Positions 32,941-44,319 of a DNA stretch of 53,792 nt are shown one piece after another; position 1 is the stretch's first letter; each line of letters begins with the position of its first letter. The position numbers were made by a program, and so were the translations under genes. The stretch is from Bondarzewia mesenterica (Eukaryota > Basidiomycota > Agaricomycetes > Russulales > Bondarzewiaceae): NCBI GenBank assembly GCA_004802705.1, contig SGPL01000203.1:1-53792 (forward strand), given 5' to 3'. The notes under the pieces are model-generated. The model had not been told where the DNA came from. It saw nothing but the letters and a program-made list of their open reading frames with translations, and did no database searches.

Positions 32941-35129
32941 TTACACGACTAGCAACGAGGCGACAGTAGCTTGCGCCTGCACAACCTGTAGAGAACAAAC
33001 CCGTCAGGCGATAAAAATAGAGGGAAGAAGAAAGACCACGAACATCCAACGCCTGCTGCACTTCCAAGCGTCTCCGTGCCGCCTCCAACCAATCCTTCAA
33101 AAGCACCTTCGCAGTGCCCTTCAATTGGTTGAGCTCTCTTGTAGCACTATCCAAGTCCTTCTCATTGAGATAATACTCAGCACGCGAAAGGGTACTCAGA
33201 ACATCGTCACCGGGCACGAGACCTCGACGGCGGAAGGTGAACGAAGAGAAGAGATGGGATGCTATGTGCGAGAGTACGCCGGCGTTTTGGTCTGGCACAA
33301 GTGCAACACTTGACACACGGGGTGCAACGGATGTGCTGAACCATGAGGCGAGGTCCGCGAAGGGCTCAACGCCAACGTCAGGTGCGTCGGAAGCTTCAAG
33401 AGCCTCCAGAGCCATGGAAACAAGGGTGTCTTCTTTCGCCGCGGCGATGTGGCGCAATACACGGAGCTCGTCGCGGAAAGGCTTGCGCGCTGGGGAATCC
33501 ACAGCACTGTGCACGGCACGGATGGCGGACCAGAGGGAGTGTATTCGTAGATTCTCGTCGAGATAAGAAGAATTGTCGAGTGCAACACGTTCCAGACGCT
33601 TGAGATTCGCGGCCAGTTCGTCGAGTTTGGCAAGACGCCCACCGCGCTCTTGCTCAACGCGTACTTTGATCTCACGAATCCAGCGACGCTGGAGCTCAAT
33701 GCCTTGGGCAATGACCTCTTCCTTAAGCCTGCACGTACACGATCGTTATGAGAGATGGGAAAGAATATATAACGTAAAACTCACCGCTCATTGATGAGTT
33801 CTCTCTGGGTCTCAAGCTCGTGATTCAGCTTTTCACGGAAAAGGGTAGCAATCTTAGCCTTCTCCTCATCGAGGTACTCTCTGAAACCGGCTTCTTGACT
33901 ATCTAGTTTATCTTGGGCCTCCAATTCCAACTCCAAGAGCTTCAACGTGTATTCCCGAGCTTGCTCATCCAGCTTCTGCTCGAGTTTGTGTTGCTCTTCT
34001 TCTTTCAGCTTGTCAAAATTCTGGGCCAACTCCGTCAAATCTATCTTCGCCGTGTCCAAAACACCACGAGCCTTGTCAGATGCTGAGGGGTTCTCTTTGA
34101 GGAAAGAAGCGAGGTCATCGATGGTGGAGGCTAGGTGGGTAAGAACGGGCTCTGAAGTACCGAGTTCGGCGACGATTGGAGCAACAAGGGGTAGAGGTGC
34201 AGCAGGCGCTTCCTCGCTCACGGGAGGCTTAGGAGGCTTTGGCGGCGGGGGACGAGAGTAGCCAGGTGGCGGTTCAAAGCCGAGGGGAAGGGGCGCGTCG
34301 TAGAGGATTTTCGCCTTGGGGGGAGCCTCCTCGTTCTCGCGAGGGCCAAGAGCATCTGAGAGAGAGGACGTAGGCTGTGAAGGGGTGGTGGTAGCTTCAG
34401 GAAGAGAGCCGATAGGCTTTCCAGATAACGCAGCCTCTGCCTCCCTGACCAGATCCTCGACACCCTCAGAGAACTGATCCGCCTCATGCTTCGCAATCGC
34501 CCCCGCCTTTCCGCCCTGCTCGTACTTTTCCATCCCCTTGATGTCCGTTTTGAGCTGCTCCACCACCGACTGAACCTTTTCCTTTGCCTCGTGGGACTTG
34601 GTCTCTGCAGCAGCTACAGCAGCCTTGACCTTTTCCGAAATGGAAGCCTTTGCTTCCTTCGCCGCGTCAGATGTGTCGTCCGTGACGTATCCCAGCTGTT
34701 TTCGAGCGAAGTTGTAAGTAGCAACCGAGCCATTAACAGTAGCCTCGACGACGTCGCCGACAGTCAACGTATCCCAACCATGATCTTCTGCGAACGCGAG
34801 AGCAGCAGAGCCGAAAGGGACCTGGTCCTGGAAGAATTCGTAGTACTGACGGTTATTGAATGCAACGAAGGTGGAGCCGACATAGTACGTCGCGGTTGCG
34901 GCTGTCGTGTAAAATACTAGTCGCCGTAAGATGCGTTTCTTTTTCTTAGGCGCCGTCGAAGGAGATGCACCCTCCGCTGCTTCCGTCGCGAAATGCTGTA
35001 AATCACAAGACCTCGTTCAGATTTTCAGACTTGTGAGGATAAGCAAAGACCTACTCTGCGAGGAGCTCTAGAGAGTCCCCGGCTCGCAGGTAAAGCGACC
35101 TGCCTAGCGACGGGCAAAGCTCGGTACAT
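32941..35129 (-). CDS. MICOS subunit MIC60 (mitofilin)
   Basis: Exons 35129-35055, 34995-33785, 33728-33044 and 32985-32941 join in phase to 671 residues. A basic mitochondrial presequence (MYRALPVARQVALPASRG) is followed by an inner-membrane segment near residues 48-66 (LVFYTTAATATYYVGSTFVA). A Pro-rich stretch (SRPPPPKPPKPP) and a long coiled coil facing the intermembrane space come next. The C-terminal mitofilin signature closes the protein (AEYYLNEKDLDSATRELNQL, LLKDWLEAARRRLEVQQALD). The last 15-codon exon supplies VVQAQATVASLLVV. MIC60 forms crista junctions and contacts the outer membrane. It is divergent from the ATG22-like gene, with 262 bases between. Confidence 0.9.
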
Positions 35130-35391
35130 CCGTCGAGCCCGTCAAAGTTATTGAGAACAGAGGTGCGTGTAGGTTGCCTGCGCTGAAGCGGTTCCCGCCG
35201 AATGACCGCGACTCGTCACATTCTTGTCACAGTGTGAGCGAAGCGTGACTAGTGCCGTTTCTTTTCGCTCGTCCAACTCGGGATTTGCAAGAATTTACCA
35301 TATATTTAGGCGCCTCGATAGAGTCCCATGAGGCGGCTGTAGACAAGATGATAAGCTTTCCAGAGTATCATCTTGGTCTGTCGCACACATC
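35130..35391. promoter_or_regulatory. Divergent promoter, MIC60 / ATG22-like
   Basis: 262 bases separate the two start codons. GTCACA and TGTCACAGTGTGAGC motifs occur near 35215-35240, but none can be tied to a known factor from sequence alone. Confidence 0.45.
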
Positions 35392-38061
35392 ATGGCAGAT
35401 TCCTCGCAGGATCCGAACCTGCTTAAGGCTGGCCGCAAAAATTCTGCTGAGACCGCTGAACTGGCGGATGTGGGTACGTTGAGTGAAAACAGCAAGGCCT
35501 CTAATGACTGGACGACGACGCGACGAGAGCTATGGTGTTTCTATCTGTATTATATTGTACGTCCCTCCAGCTTTCTTTGGCATGAACAGTACGCGTCATT
35601 CCGTTGGCTGCTCCTGTAGGGCAATAATGGTCTCTCAGGATTCAATTTTGGCCCCTCGCAATTTCAAAATCTCCTTTACCTGGCAGGGTACGACCCAGAC
35701 CAACATCCGTTCACATCGCCTTGCGGGAGTGACACTGGCTGTGTTCTCCCATACTTGGGCCGAGTACGAGATAGTCAGTCCTTTTCTGATCATTTATTGA
35801 TCATTTATCGAGCAAGCTCTCATCTTTTTCTCCTGTACAGTTAATTCAATCGTGTTGCTCACCAACGGGATCAGCTTCGCAATCCAGGCTGTGCTCCTAC
35901 TGACGATTGGTGCTTGGGCAGATTATGGACGCTGGAGGTAATCATTGCTTAGCGCGTTAAACTGGCGCTTTCTGATATTGACCTCTCAACGCAGACCAAA
36001 CATCACTATTTTCTTCACTCTAGTCGCCGTGGGCGTATCCTTTGCTTGGCTAGGTGTCGACGAGCCGTCAAAATGGCGTGCTGGGATTGCGCTGTATATT
36101 CTTGGTTGTAAGTCATCATCAGAAAACAGATTCAAGGAGTTGTGCCCTTAATGATAGCTACCAGTGATTACATACCAGGTCAGTCAGAAAACTCTTTGAA
36201 TGTGTTTGACAACTTCTGAATACGTACTATGTGGTAGTGTTCTCTGACTTTCTGGACTGCCGCATTCCCCGGCCTTGCGCGGAATCTTCCACAAGTCATT
36301 AAATCGGCTGGTGAAGTCAGCGAAGGAAAGAAATCGTCAGTCATTTCTCCCCATTCCCTCGTCATTTTGCGTATTCAATGCATATGTCCCAAACATTGAC
36401 AGTTTGAATGACCATGCTGATTTTGAATCCCTCTCGCGCAACCGGGTGTCCAATGTTTCGTTCGCAGTGTGCTCAGCTGGCGAGATAATCATCCTCGCTG
36501 TTATGGTGGGCATCATCAAGGCTCTAAAAGCAGAACAGAGTACAGAGAACAACACGAAAGCATTCAGCGTGTTGATCGCATTTTCTGGTGGCGTTTGGCG
36601 TGAGTGTTTCCGTATAATTTTTACAAGCTTAATCCTGACATTCCAGGGCGTTGCTGGGTTTTGGGGTAACTAAGTCATCTGTGCTATCCCTTGGTTCGTT
36701 TTTGAGAGACGTCGGCCGGGACTCTCGATCCCGCCTGGCACCTCCATTCTTGCGATTGGCTTCAAACAAACTTACATCGCATTGCGAGAGTGTCTTCGAC
36801 TAAAGCAAACATTCTTGTATTTGGTCTTCTATTTTCTCATGTACGTCTCCTAGTCACTCTTTCCTCAAATTCATGATCTCAATCCTCGATGTCCAGGGGC
36901 GATGTTTTAAATACTTCTGTGTAAGTCTCTTTTGAAATTGTGCTTGTTCTTCAAGAGATTGACCGTATTCTGTATATAGGACTGTCATAGGGACGCTGCA
37001 AAACAGGTCTGTCCTTGCCAGACCACCGAGTAACGTTTGAATTGATTAAGACGGTTCAGCATTGTATCATACTCCACCCTCCAACTCACGCTTCTCCTTT
37101 TGGTCGGGATTGTTACTCAAGGACTGGGCATATAGTATGTCTAGCGTCTGTTGAGGTTTATCCTTGACTTAACAATGCCTCCAGTGGCTTCTGGCTGGTA
37201 CAGAAGAAGTACAAAATCTCCACAAAAAGAGTGCGGAAATATTGTCAATATATGCACGGTTACGCACAACTGACTTTCTATACTTAGATGCTTATTTTTA
37301 ATGCCTTCTGGATTTTGGTCTGTCCCCTTTCTTCTTTTCTCTTTACTAGGCCTCTTCGTCTCACCTGGAAACGTCTAGGTCTTGACAATCTGGGGTCTGA
37401 TCGGCGTTCACACTGATAAATTCGGGTTCAAACACGTCTGGGAGATTTGGTGCGTACATATCTTATGTCTGCTTCGGATGTCTGATGGTGACTGCGGGGA
37501 TTACACAGGTTGTATCAAGTATTCTATGGGCTGATGGTCTGCCCATGGTATGCATATAGCCAAACCATGATTAGCGAGGTATCCCCTCTGCCACAAATGC
37601 AAGTTTTACCTCAGACCCGGTCTATGAAGATAACCTACATTCTCACATCATATCGTCCTCTTTTAGGTTCCTCTTCTTCGCACTTTTTTCCGTGGTACGT
37701 AAACCTTCCCTTGGTGCACTGCAATCATGTGCACATACTTTTCCTTCCTTTCTATCACGTCATGATCAGATCGGCAAAACTTCAGCATTCATTGGGCCCT
37801 TCGTATCCGAAGCAATTATCACCGGTTCCGACAACAATAACAACATGCCCTTCGCATTCCTTTTTGGACTGTACGTCCCTTGTTCTGTTTTGGCCTATTT
37901 TTTTTCTCTGCAAGTTGCTGATTCTATGGCGTATGTATTCAGCGGTGCGTTCAGCATGATCTTCTTATTCATGGTCGACATGAAGAAAAAGTCGAGTCGA
38001 ATGTGAGGAGTTCGTGGCCGCTGAGGCTAAACGCGAGGCGTTCGCCAACGTGGAAGTATGA
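35392..38061 (+). CDS. ATG22-like vacuolar amino-acid exporter
   Basis: A many-exon gene (at least 15). The first exons are 35392-35556, 35620-35773, 35841-35937, 35995-36107, a 14-nt exon 36165-36178 and one from 36238. Conserved ATG22 segments include GNNGLSGFNFGPSQFQNLLY, NSIVLLTNGISFAIQAVLLL, PNITIFFTLVAVGVSFAWLG, LTFWTAAFPGLARNLPQVIK, LICAIPWFVFERRRPGLS, LYQVFYGLMVCPWYAYSQT and IGKTSAFIGPFVSEAIIT. The family is an MFS-related multi-pass transporter that releases amino acids from the vacuole after autophagy. The exon joining MISEV to FLFFALFSV (about 37575-37690) is uncertain. Near the 3' end an A5 run (37986-37990) carries one extra base; correcting it gives VDMKKSRVECEEFVAAE and a stop at 38059-38061. 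Confidence 0.8.
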
Positions 38062-38552
38062 GCCACTTAGGATTTCTACAAATGCATCTTGCCATGCTAA
38101 TATGACTAGATTATTTTTGGTCGCCTTCTTCTCTCTTCCGGTAGTTTGACTTCGCCGGCCCAACATGTGCTACGGTTCGAGGGTTAGTCGGGTCGGAAAG
38201 GTGTAAACCGACAAGAAATGAGGCCTTAGAAATACCAACTGTGCTGCGTTCAGAGATTGCGCCTGCTGGTTGGACTTGAAGTATTAGACGGAAGACGAAC
38301 AAAATGAGAGCGAACGACTTTATATTTATAATGTGAGGAAGGCTCTAATGCATCGGAAGGAATGTAGTGTAATGCAACGAGTGAGGTGATTAAATGAGTG
38401 TCCTTGCCTGCATCAGGAAATACCCAACTGCATACTGAACAGTACTGAAGTCCGCGTTAAGCAAAATGAGGGGTTAGATGCGAAAAAAAAGGAGAACATT
38501 CGACAAAATCGTGAGCTGGTGTATGATGGGTGTACGGTGTTTTAAGTGACGT
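38062..38552. other. Convergent intergenic region
   Basis: 3' flanks of the ATG22-like and multicopper oxidase genes. No feature recognised. Confidence 0.4.
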
Positions 38553-41500
38553 TCAACGACGGTGGCGAATCATACGGTTCTTCGACCAGTTGGAATGGCT
38601 CCTAGCAGCGCGCTTGATGACTGCGATTTCCTCAACGTCACGGTCCTCCAAGAGACCATCAATCTCCGCGCGCTTCTTCCTACCAGGCTCAGTGGTGTAG
38701 TAGGAGGCAGCCTCGGGGCGAGCGGTGCACAAGGCATCAATGGAGGCGGGATAGTCGAGTTCCGCAATTCCATTCGGGTTGCTCACGATGAGACCGAGGA
38801 AGCCCTGCGTGCGTAGAAAGCGTCAACTGTGATCCAGAAAAGACAAGTGGGAACCGCGAATTAGCGCACCTCAGCGAGATGCCAGCTAGAGCGCGGCGGA
38901 AAAGGAGGCATGTTCAGTAGGGCTCTGTTGGAAAGAAACGAGAAAATACGTACGCAATGTGGCAATGAAGCACCCAAACGCCGGGATTGTCATTGGAGAA
39001 GCGCAGGACAGCGTAGGAGCTGACAAACCCATTTCAGCATGGCGGTACCCCAAATGTGATACAAGGAAAATCAATTACCCAGCAGGAATGACAAGGGTGT
39101 CACGTCGGACAGGGTTCGTCAGGTTATATGTAAGGGAAGCTGCATCTGCGATGCTGAGAGTCCCGGTACCGCGCGCGACGATTTGGAACTGAGAGAAAAC
39201 TTGAAATCAGAAGATTTCTCACAAGATGAAACCATTCTTACCTCGTTGCCGTGAAGGTGGTAAGCTGATCAGAGCAAACATTAATTTTCACTATCATTGC
39301 CCAGAAAATCAACACGGTTACTTACGATGGTCAAGAGCTGGATCCTGTTGGTAAGGTTATAAGGTTGGAATCATTGGCTATGATGAACTGCATAACTTAC
39401 AAGGTTGTTTATCTGCAAGAGGATAGCCGTCATTTGCTGGCCATATTTCAGGGTGTATAAGAAAGACTCACAATAATATCGCCCGTCCAAATGTCGTCAT
39501 CAAAGATAGCATTGGCAACGTTGGTCGAATTGACTGCAGTCGAGCCGTTAGCAGCCACAGCCTCCAAGATCGGTTGATAAATATAGTTTGCTACAGGAGG
39601 AAAAAATAGAATTAGCTTCAAAAAAAAAAACACAGCATATACTGACTGTATGAAGTAGCATTCACGAGGAAACGGTTGTAGCTGACACCGCCATATGTGA
39701 CCGTACCGAACTCAGAGTCGAAAGCGACCACTTGATCAGACGTGGATGGTGCATCCTCAACGACGACCGGAACCAGGCCAGACTCGTCCAAATCAACACA
39801 TTGGTCCGCGAGGACGTCCGTCCAGTCCGAAGACGTGGCGTCGGCGGTGCTGTTCGAACCATAGCGTAGCACGGCAAACGCAGTCGCGTTCAGGGTCGAG
39901 TCGACACTACGTGGTCGGCGTTAGCGGAGGTGAAATTTCGCGAGTGCAGGGCACTCACGCGAAGAAGCAGTCCGTATTCATGGTCGCGCGCATCCAGTAA
40001 GCGTCGCCTTCGGAACCAACGGTGGTATCGATGATACTGTAATTACAGAAATCCGTCATATTCAGCGCGTTGATAAACAAAGCAGGAGCATGAGCTTACA
40101 CGGAGTACTAGATTGATGCATTTTGAGGGTTAGCTTCGATTTGTTTTGCAAGTCGGGAGGACACCAATTAAACTTACACGCTGGCCGTTGTGGAAGGGCA
40201 CACGATGGACAGAGTCAGCACCTGTGACAACGGTTCCATCGGCTTCCGTAACATTCAAAGTACTTGAGAAGAGCGTCAGTCAGACAGCGCGTAGACCATA
40301 GTTTGAAACAAGCCTACTGCTCATCGACGGAGAAATAGAACTGGGCGTGACTGCCACCGTTGCTGTGGAATGTTGTAAGTCTGAATGCGTCGACCTCTGT
40401 CGGAATCACACGTACATCAGCCTGAATCGAGTCTTAGCATCGGGCTCAACGGTGAACTCAGGATAGGAGGGGGTCGTGCAGTTTGTGTCGTCTGTCAATT
40501 GGGAACAGTTGAACACGCCCTATGTAGGTAAGTTTTATCCAATAAGTTTGCTTCTGCATTACAGAAGGGTAAGTAGGGGATGTGCTTACTTGGCCGTTGA
40601 TGAGTCCACTTTGTGGGGAAGGAGCCGCCGCAGTACCGTCATAGCCATCCAAAGACAGCAGCTAATGAATCGTAAAGTCAGCGACAAGATATTTAAATCT
40701 GGAAGTTAGAACGTAGCCAAATGTACCTCCGTGACGATATCAGACTAAAGAACGGCGAGCAGATTAATAACGATGAATTTCTAGCTGGGAGGCTACGTAC
40801 TGCTGCATCGTGATACCAGTCTTGGATGAGCAGCACTTGCTCATAGTCAAAGTCTGTGCCTCTCACTAGTGGATCGTCAACGGAATGTATGATGAGTGGC
40901 TGTTAAAAGCATCAGCCGAGGTTCTGGCCGCATAAGCCACGTTTGATTTACCCCGAGCAAGCCATCGGTATACTGGACGGCAGAATGACTGTGATACCAA
41001 TAAGTGCCGTACTGGTTGACGGTGAACGAGTAGGTAAAGTTGCGACCAGCCGGGATGGGGCACTGATAGATGCGAAACCGGATGAGAAAACATAAGGCGG
41101 CATGGCTATGTGTGTGCTAACCTGAGAAGCACCGGGGACACCATCCATGAATGCTGAACCGTTCTGGAACATACCATGCCAGTGCTAAGCAAATTTAGAT
41201 GACTCAATATCTTTACGTCTGATTGTACTGGCAAAACTGGCTTACAATCGAGGTCGTTTCATTTTGAAGCGCGTTCAACACGTTGACTGAGAGAGCCGTT
41301 ATGGTCAAGGGGGACAGCAGGTAAAATCAATCCCGAAAACTCACAGACGAGGGTGTCGCCCTGGTTCGCCTCGACGAGCGGACCGGGCATCTGACCGTTA
41401 ATCGTGATGTACGTGCGGTTATAGCCATCTATTCATCCTCACAGTCAACGCGCACGTCAATGATTATTTGCCGGAAAATTATCTAACCTGGAGTACCCGT

Positions 41501-41851
41501 CTGCGCGCTGGGAATCCAAAGACGGATTAGATGTTCTATTCTGCAGGAGAAGGGGACGTGGCATTGGGAATGTACATACGCGATCGTCCAGTCGTACGTT
41601 CTCGTGACCGCGTCGTTCGTCACCACGAACGAGCTGTTCAGCACGTACGCCGATCCGGTGGGCGCCATGGCGGGGACCGTAGCAGTAGGCACACGGGTGA
41701 TCGGCGGCATCGTTGGTGCAGGGCCCGACATCGTGACCGTGGTCACTGGTTCATACACGGCCGAGCCCGTCGACTCAGAGGCCGATTGAGCGGACGCAAA
41801 AGAAAGAAAGGTGGGCAGGAATGCCGCCCATAGTATGTGCTTGAACGTCAT
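38553..41851 (-). CDS. Secreted laccase-type multicopper oxidase
   Basis: Many small exons. It starts at 41851 with a signal peptide ([20 protein letters not shown]) and a Thr/Pro-rich stretch of about 60 residues. Copper motifs appear in order: L1 [16 protein letters not shown]2 [18 protein letters not shown]3 HPYHLHGNEF (rebuilt across a splice; the H-P-x-H-L-H ligands are present) and L4 HCHIAWHLAEGF, which uses a 16-nt exon. The residue at the axial position of the type-1 copper is Phe, as in many fungal laccases. [17 protein letters not shown] and [12 protein letters not shown] confirm the family. The C-terminus extends about 70 residues past the last cupredoxin and is very basic ([26 protein letters not shown]), with possible dibasic cleavage sites. 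It probably oxidises phenolics or metal ions outside the cell; ferroxidase activity cannot be excluded. Confidence 0.85.
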
Positions 41852-41950
41852 ATTGAAAGACGATTTCTACGAAGAACGAAAGTTATGCACTTGAAAGGAT
41901 TGGGAGGGTGGTGAGTTTTTGTTAATGCCTCACCAGAACGAGAAACGATA

Positions 41951-41958
41951 CTTTTATA
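41951..41958 (-). promoter_or_regulatory. TATA box of the multicopper oxidase gene
   Basis: TATAAAAG on the minus strand, about 100 bases upstream of the start codon at 41851. Confidence 0.6.
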
Positions 41959-42316
41959 CGATTTTTTATGGTTTTTGGTTTCATGCAAGTCACCGCCCGC
42001 AGCAGAGCTCCTCACTACCCCCAGTCAGGCGCAGTGGTGGAAGTGCCTTGCGGATAGACCGTCTCGCACTAATGTCTCGTTAATCAAAATGTCGATAGCA
42101 TGCCAATGCCGTGACCGAGTAGTCACTGATGCGCAGCTCAAGAAGCAAGTCATTCTTCCTCCGGGGTGATCATTGAATAAGTCGACAAGATCAAGATGGT
42201 CATGTCCGCTCACTGGCGGTGCCGTTTCAGAAGTGAAATCTAATCGCGCCGTCCGCAATAAGACGACTCCAATAGGACAAAAAAAACATTATTCGCTGTA
42301 CATGTAACTCCTTGTA
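41959..42316. other. Upstream region of the multicopper oxidase gene
   Basis: No coding evidence. Probably holds upstream control sequence, but no specific motif is claimed. Confidence 0.35.
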
Positions 42317-43310
42317 TCATCTTGCAGAATGGAAGATAAGAAGCCTCTTACCCATAGCGCGACGAACACAGGTTTCTCGAGGTGTGGACCCAGTCCCACT
42401 CAGTGTATTTTCGCAGTTCACTAATAGGAAAATCAGAGTAAGAACGAGTTTTGAAATTGTCGGGGGCCAATTGATGCCGTCAATTCGCGCGCAGCCATTG
42501 GCCAAATACGAGGTAATTACTGCTCCACGGCCCACCTTTGTATCTTCCCAGATCTTCCCCCGATGCACGAAAAGGGAGTTGAAAACGAATCTTGCATCGA
42601 AGTAATGCTTGTATGATCCGCTCTTTGTATGAACACATCGACGATCATTTTTCTCAATGAGAAAGTAGAGTTTCTGCAAAATTCGTCGAAGGCACACTCA
42701 CAAAAAGCACGAAGGTATAGAAAAAATAACTGATCACTGCCGTACGTCGTTGTTCCCTTGGTTTCTCTGCTCCGTGATCAGAGTCAAAGCAGTGCTTGTA
42801 GCAAAAATATACCTTGTGGGCTCTCCGCAGTGTATCCGCAGCGCTCACTAGCGCTCAGCCGATCCGGAGGAGACCTGGAATTCACAGCACCATGCTCACG
42901 AAAGATGTCCTATCCACGGCAGGCCGCCTCAAGCTTTATGTGGGGCTCGAACTGACTGCACTTTTATGTCATCAATCCAACGGTTTGGGAGTAAAAAAAG
43001 GGGTCCACATCAGATTCAATTCGATGAGTCAATTTCATGAAAGACATGGTACTTACATGAAGAAGGGCGAGAAATAAGCATATATTCACTGCAAAAGTAG
43101 TGGCAAGCCGTGTCCCGCGCAATGTGTCGAGGTCCTGAAGAAGAAAGTCAGAAAACAGGACATGCGGCTGCGCTCTCTCTTCCGATGTCTGCGGGACAAC
43201 CGAGGTTCTCCGGTTTGATGTCAAAATTTCGCGAAGTTCATAGAAAAAAACCCGGTGTTTGTTGGCCAAAGGGGCACTCGCGAGAACGACGAAGTTTTGT
43301 TACATAAAGG
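42317..43310 (-). other. Possible remnant of a membrane-protein gene
   Basis: Minus-strand patches look coding but could not be joined. One (about 43269-43060) reads VFFYELREILTSNRRTSVVP, VLFSDFLLQDLDTLRGTRLA and TTFAVNICLFLALLH up to a GTAAGTACC donor. Another (about 42697-42317) contains ISKLVLTLIFLLVNCENTLS. The hydrophobic runs suggest a multi-pass membrane protein, but stops lie between patches and no family is recognised. It may be a decayed gene or a poorly resolved multi-exon gene. Confidence 0.3.
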
Positions 43311-44319
43311 AATTGACGGTGACCAGAAGCGGCGGTGTGGGAAATACGATTGAGCACGACGTCATTCTTGGACTGTTTTGGTGCAGTCGATCACATGTAC
43401 ACTGTAGTTATCCTCGACCTTCCTCGACTTGAAGAAGCTTGGAGACGCAGCAGCAAATCTTGCGAGGCTCTGTGTAGTACAATGATATCAAGAGACACAA
43501 AGCAACGAATAACTGTACGGATACATTGTTGATCAGAAGAGTGTCCTTCTTCGAACGATGGATAAGGAGAAGTCGACGCGTGGATCCTGGAACGAAGTCG
43601 GCCAAGTAAGTACGTGTACAAGAAAGTAGACTCTCCGGCTATGGCCTGTCAAATGCATTGTTCAGTCAAAGGAACACGTCTTTTGAGTCAACAAAACGTC
43701 CCAAGGCCTCTCCAGGGTGTTCGCTAACAGCCGTTCAGGTCTCAGGGCAACGTCAGTGCGGAACTGGGCGGAACTACAGTGCTGATACTTAGCCAGGCCC
43801 GCCGAACATCTTCTCAGACACGTTCGACTCAGGAGTATATAACAGCGTGGACTCATCGACAAGCCTGAAGCAACCCACGAGCGTACGGGTAAAGATAAAG
43901 GTGCACCGGTCGATTTGAGAGGTAGGTGAGTTGGTGAACAAGCCTTTCGGTGATCAAAGTGCAAGCTGAGGCGCGCTAGCCGAGCCGTATTTGACGCTAA
44001 CGGGGCGAGCTCCGACTGACTCTTTCCACTTTACAGCCAACCTCTCCCTTTCCTCCACGCCAACCACCCTTTCTTACTTGTTTTGCACCCACATTCTCTC
44101 GTATTTTTTCCTTCATACCTATTAGAAATCAAGACAGGCAGGTCTACTCGCCTCCGTTCCGTTATAAACAACTCCGCTGACAGCGCGCTGTCTCCCTAAA
44201 CTTCAACACAGGTTTACCCAATCCCATCCGTTCCCCACAAACTTGACACAACTTCTGCTTGCGCTATTAGCGCTCAACTACCCCGCATCTTTCCCCCACC
44301 TTTTGACTTTCTTGCCACA
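43311..44319. other. Intergenic and trehalase 5' region
   Basis: No gene recognised. The CT-rich stretch 44030-44310, with a TATAAA-like GTTATAAAC near 44160, is the likely promoter and leader of the trehalase gene. Confidence 0.4.

Noticed and set aside
41531..41833. Arg-rich plus-strand open frames
   Set aside because: Antisense of the oxidase signal peptide and stem exon.
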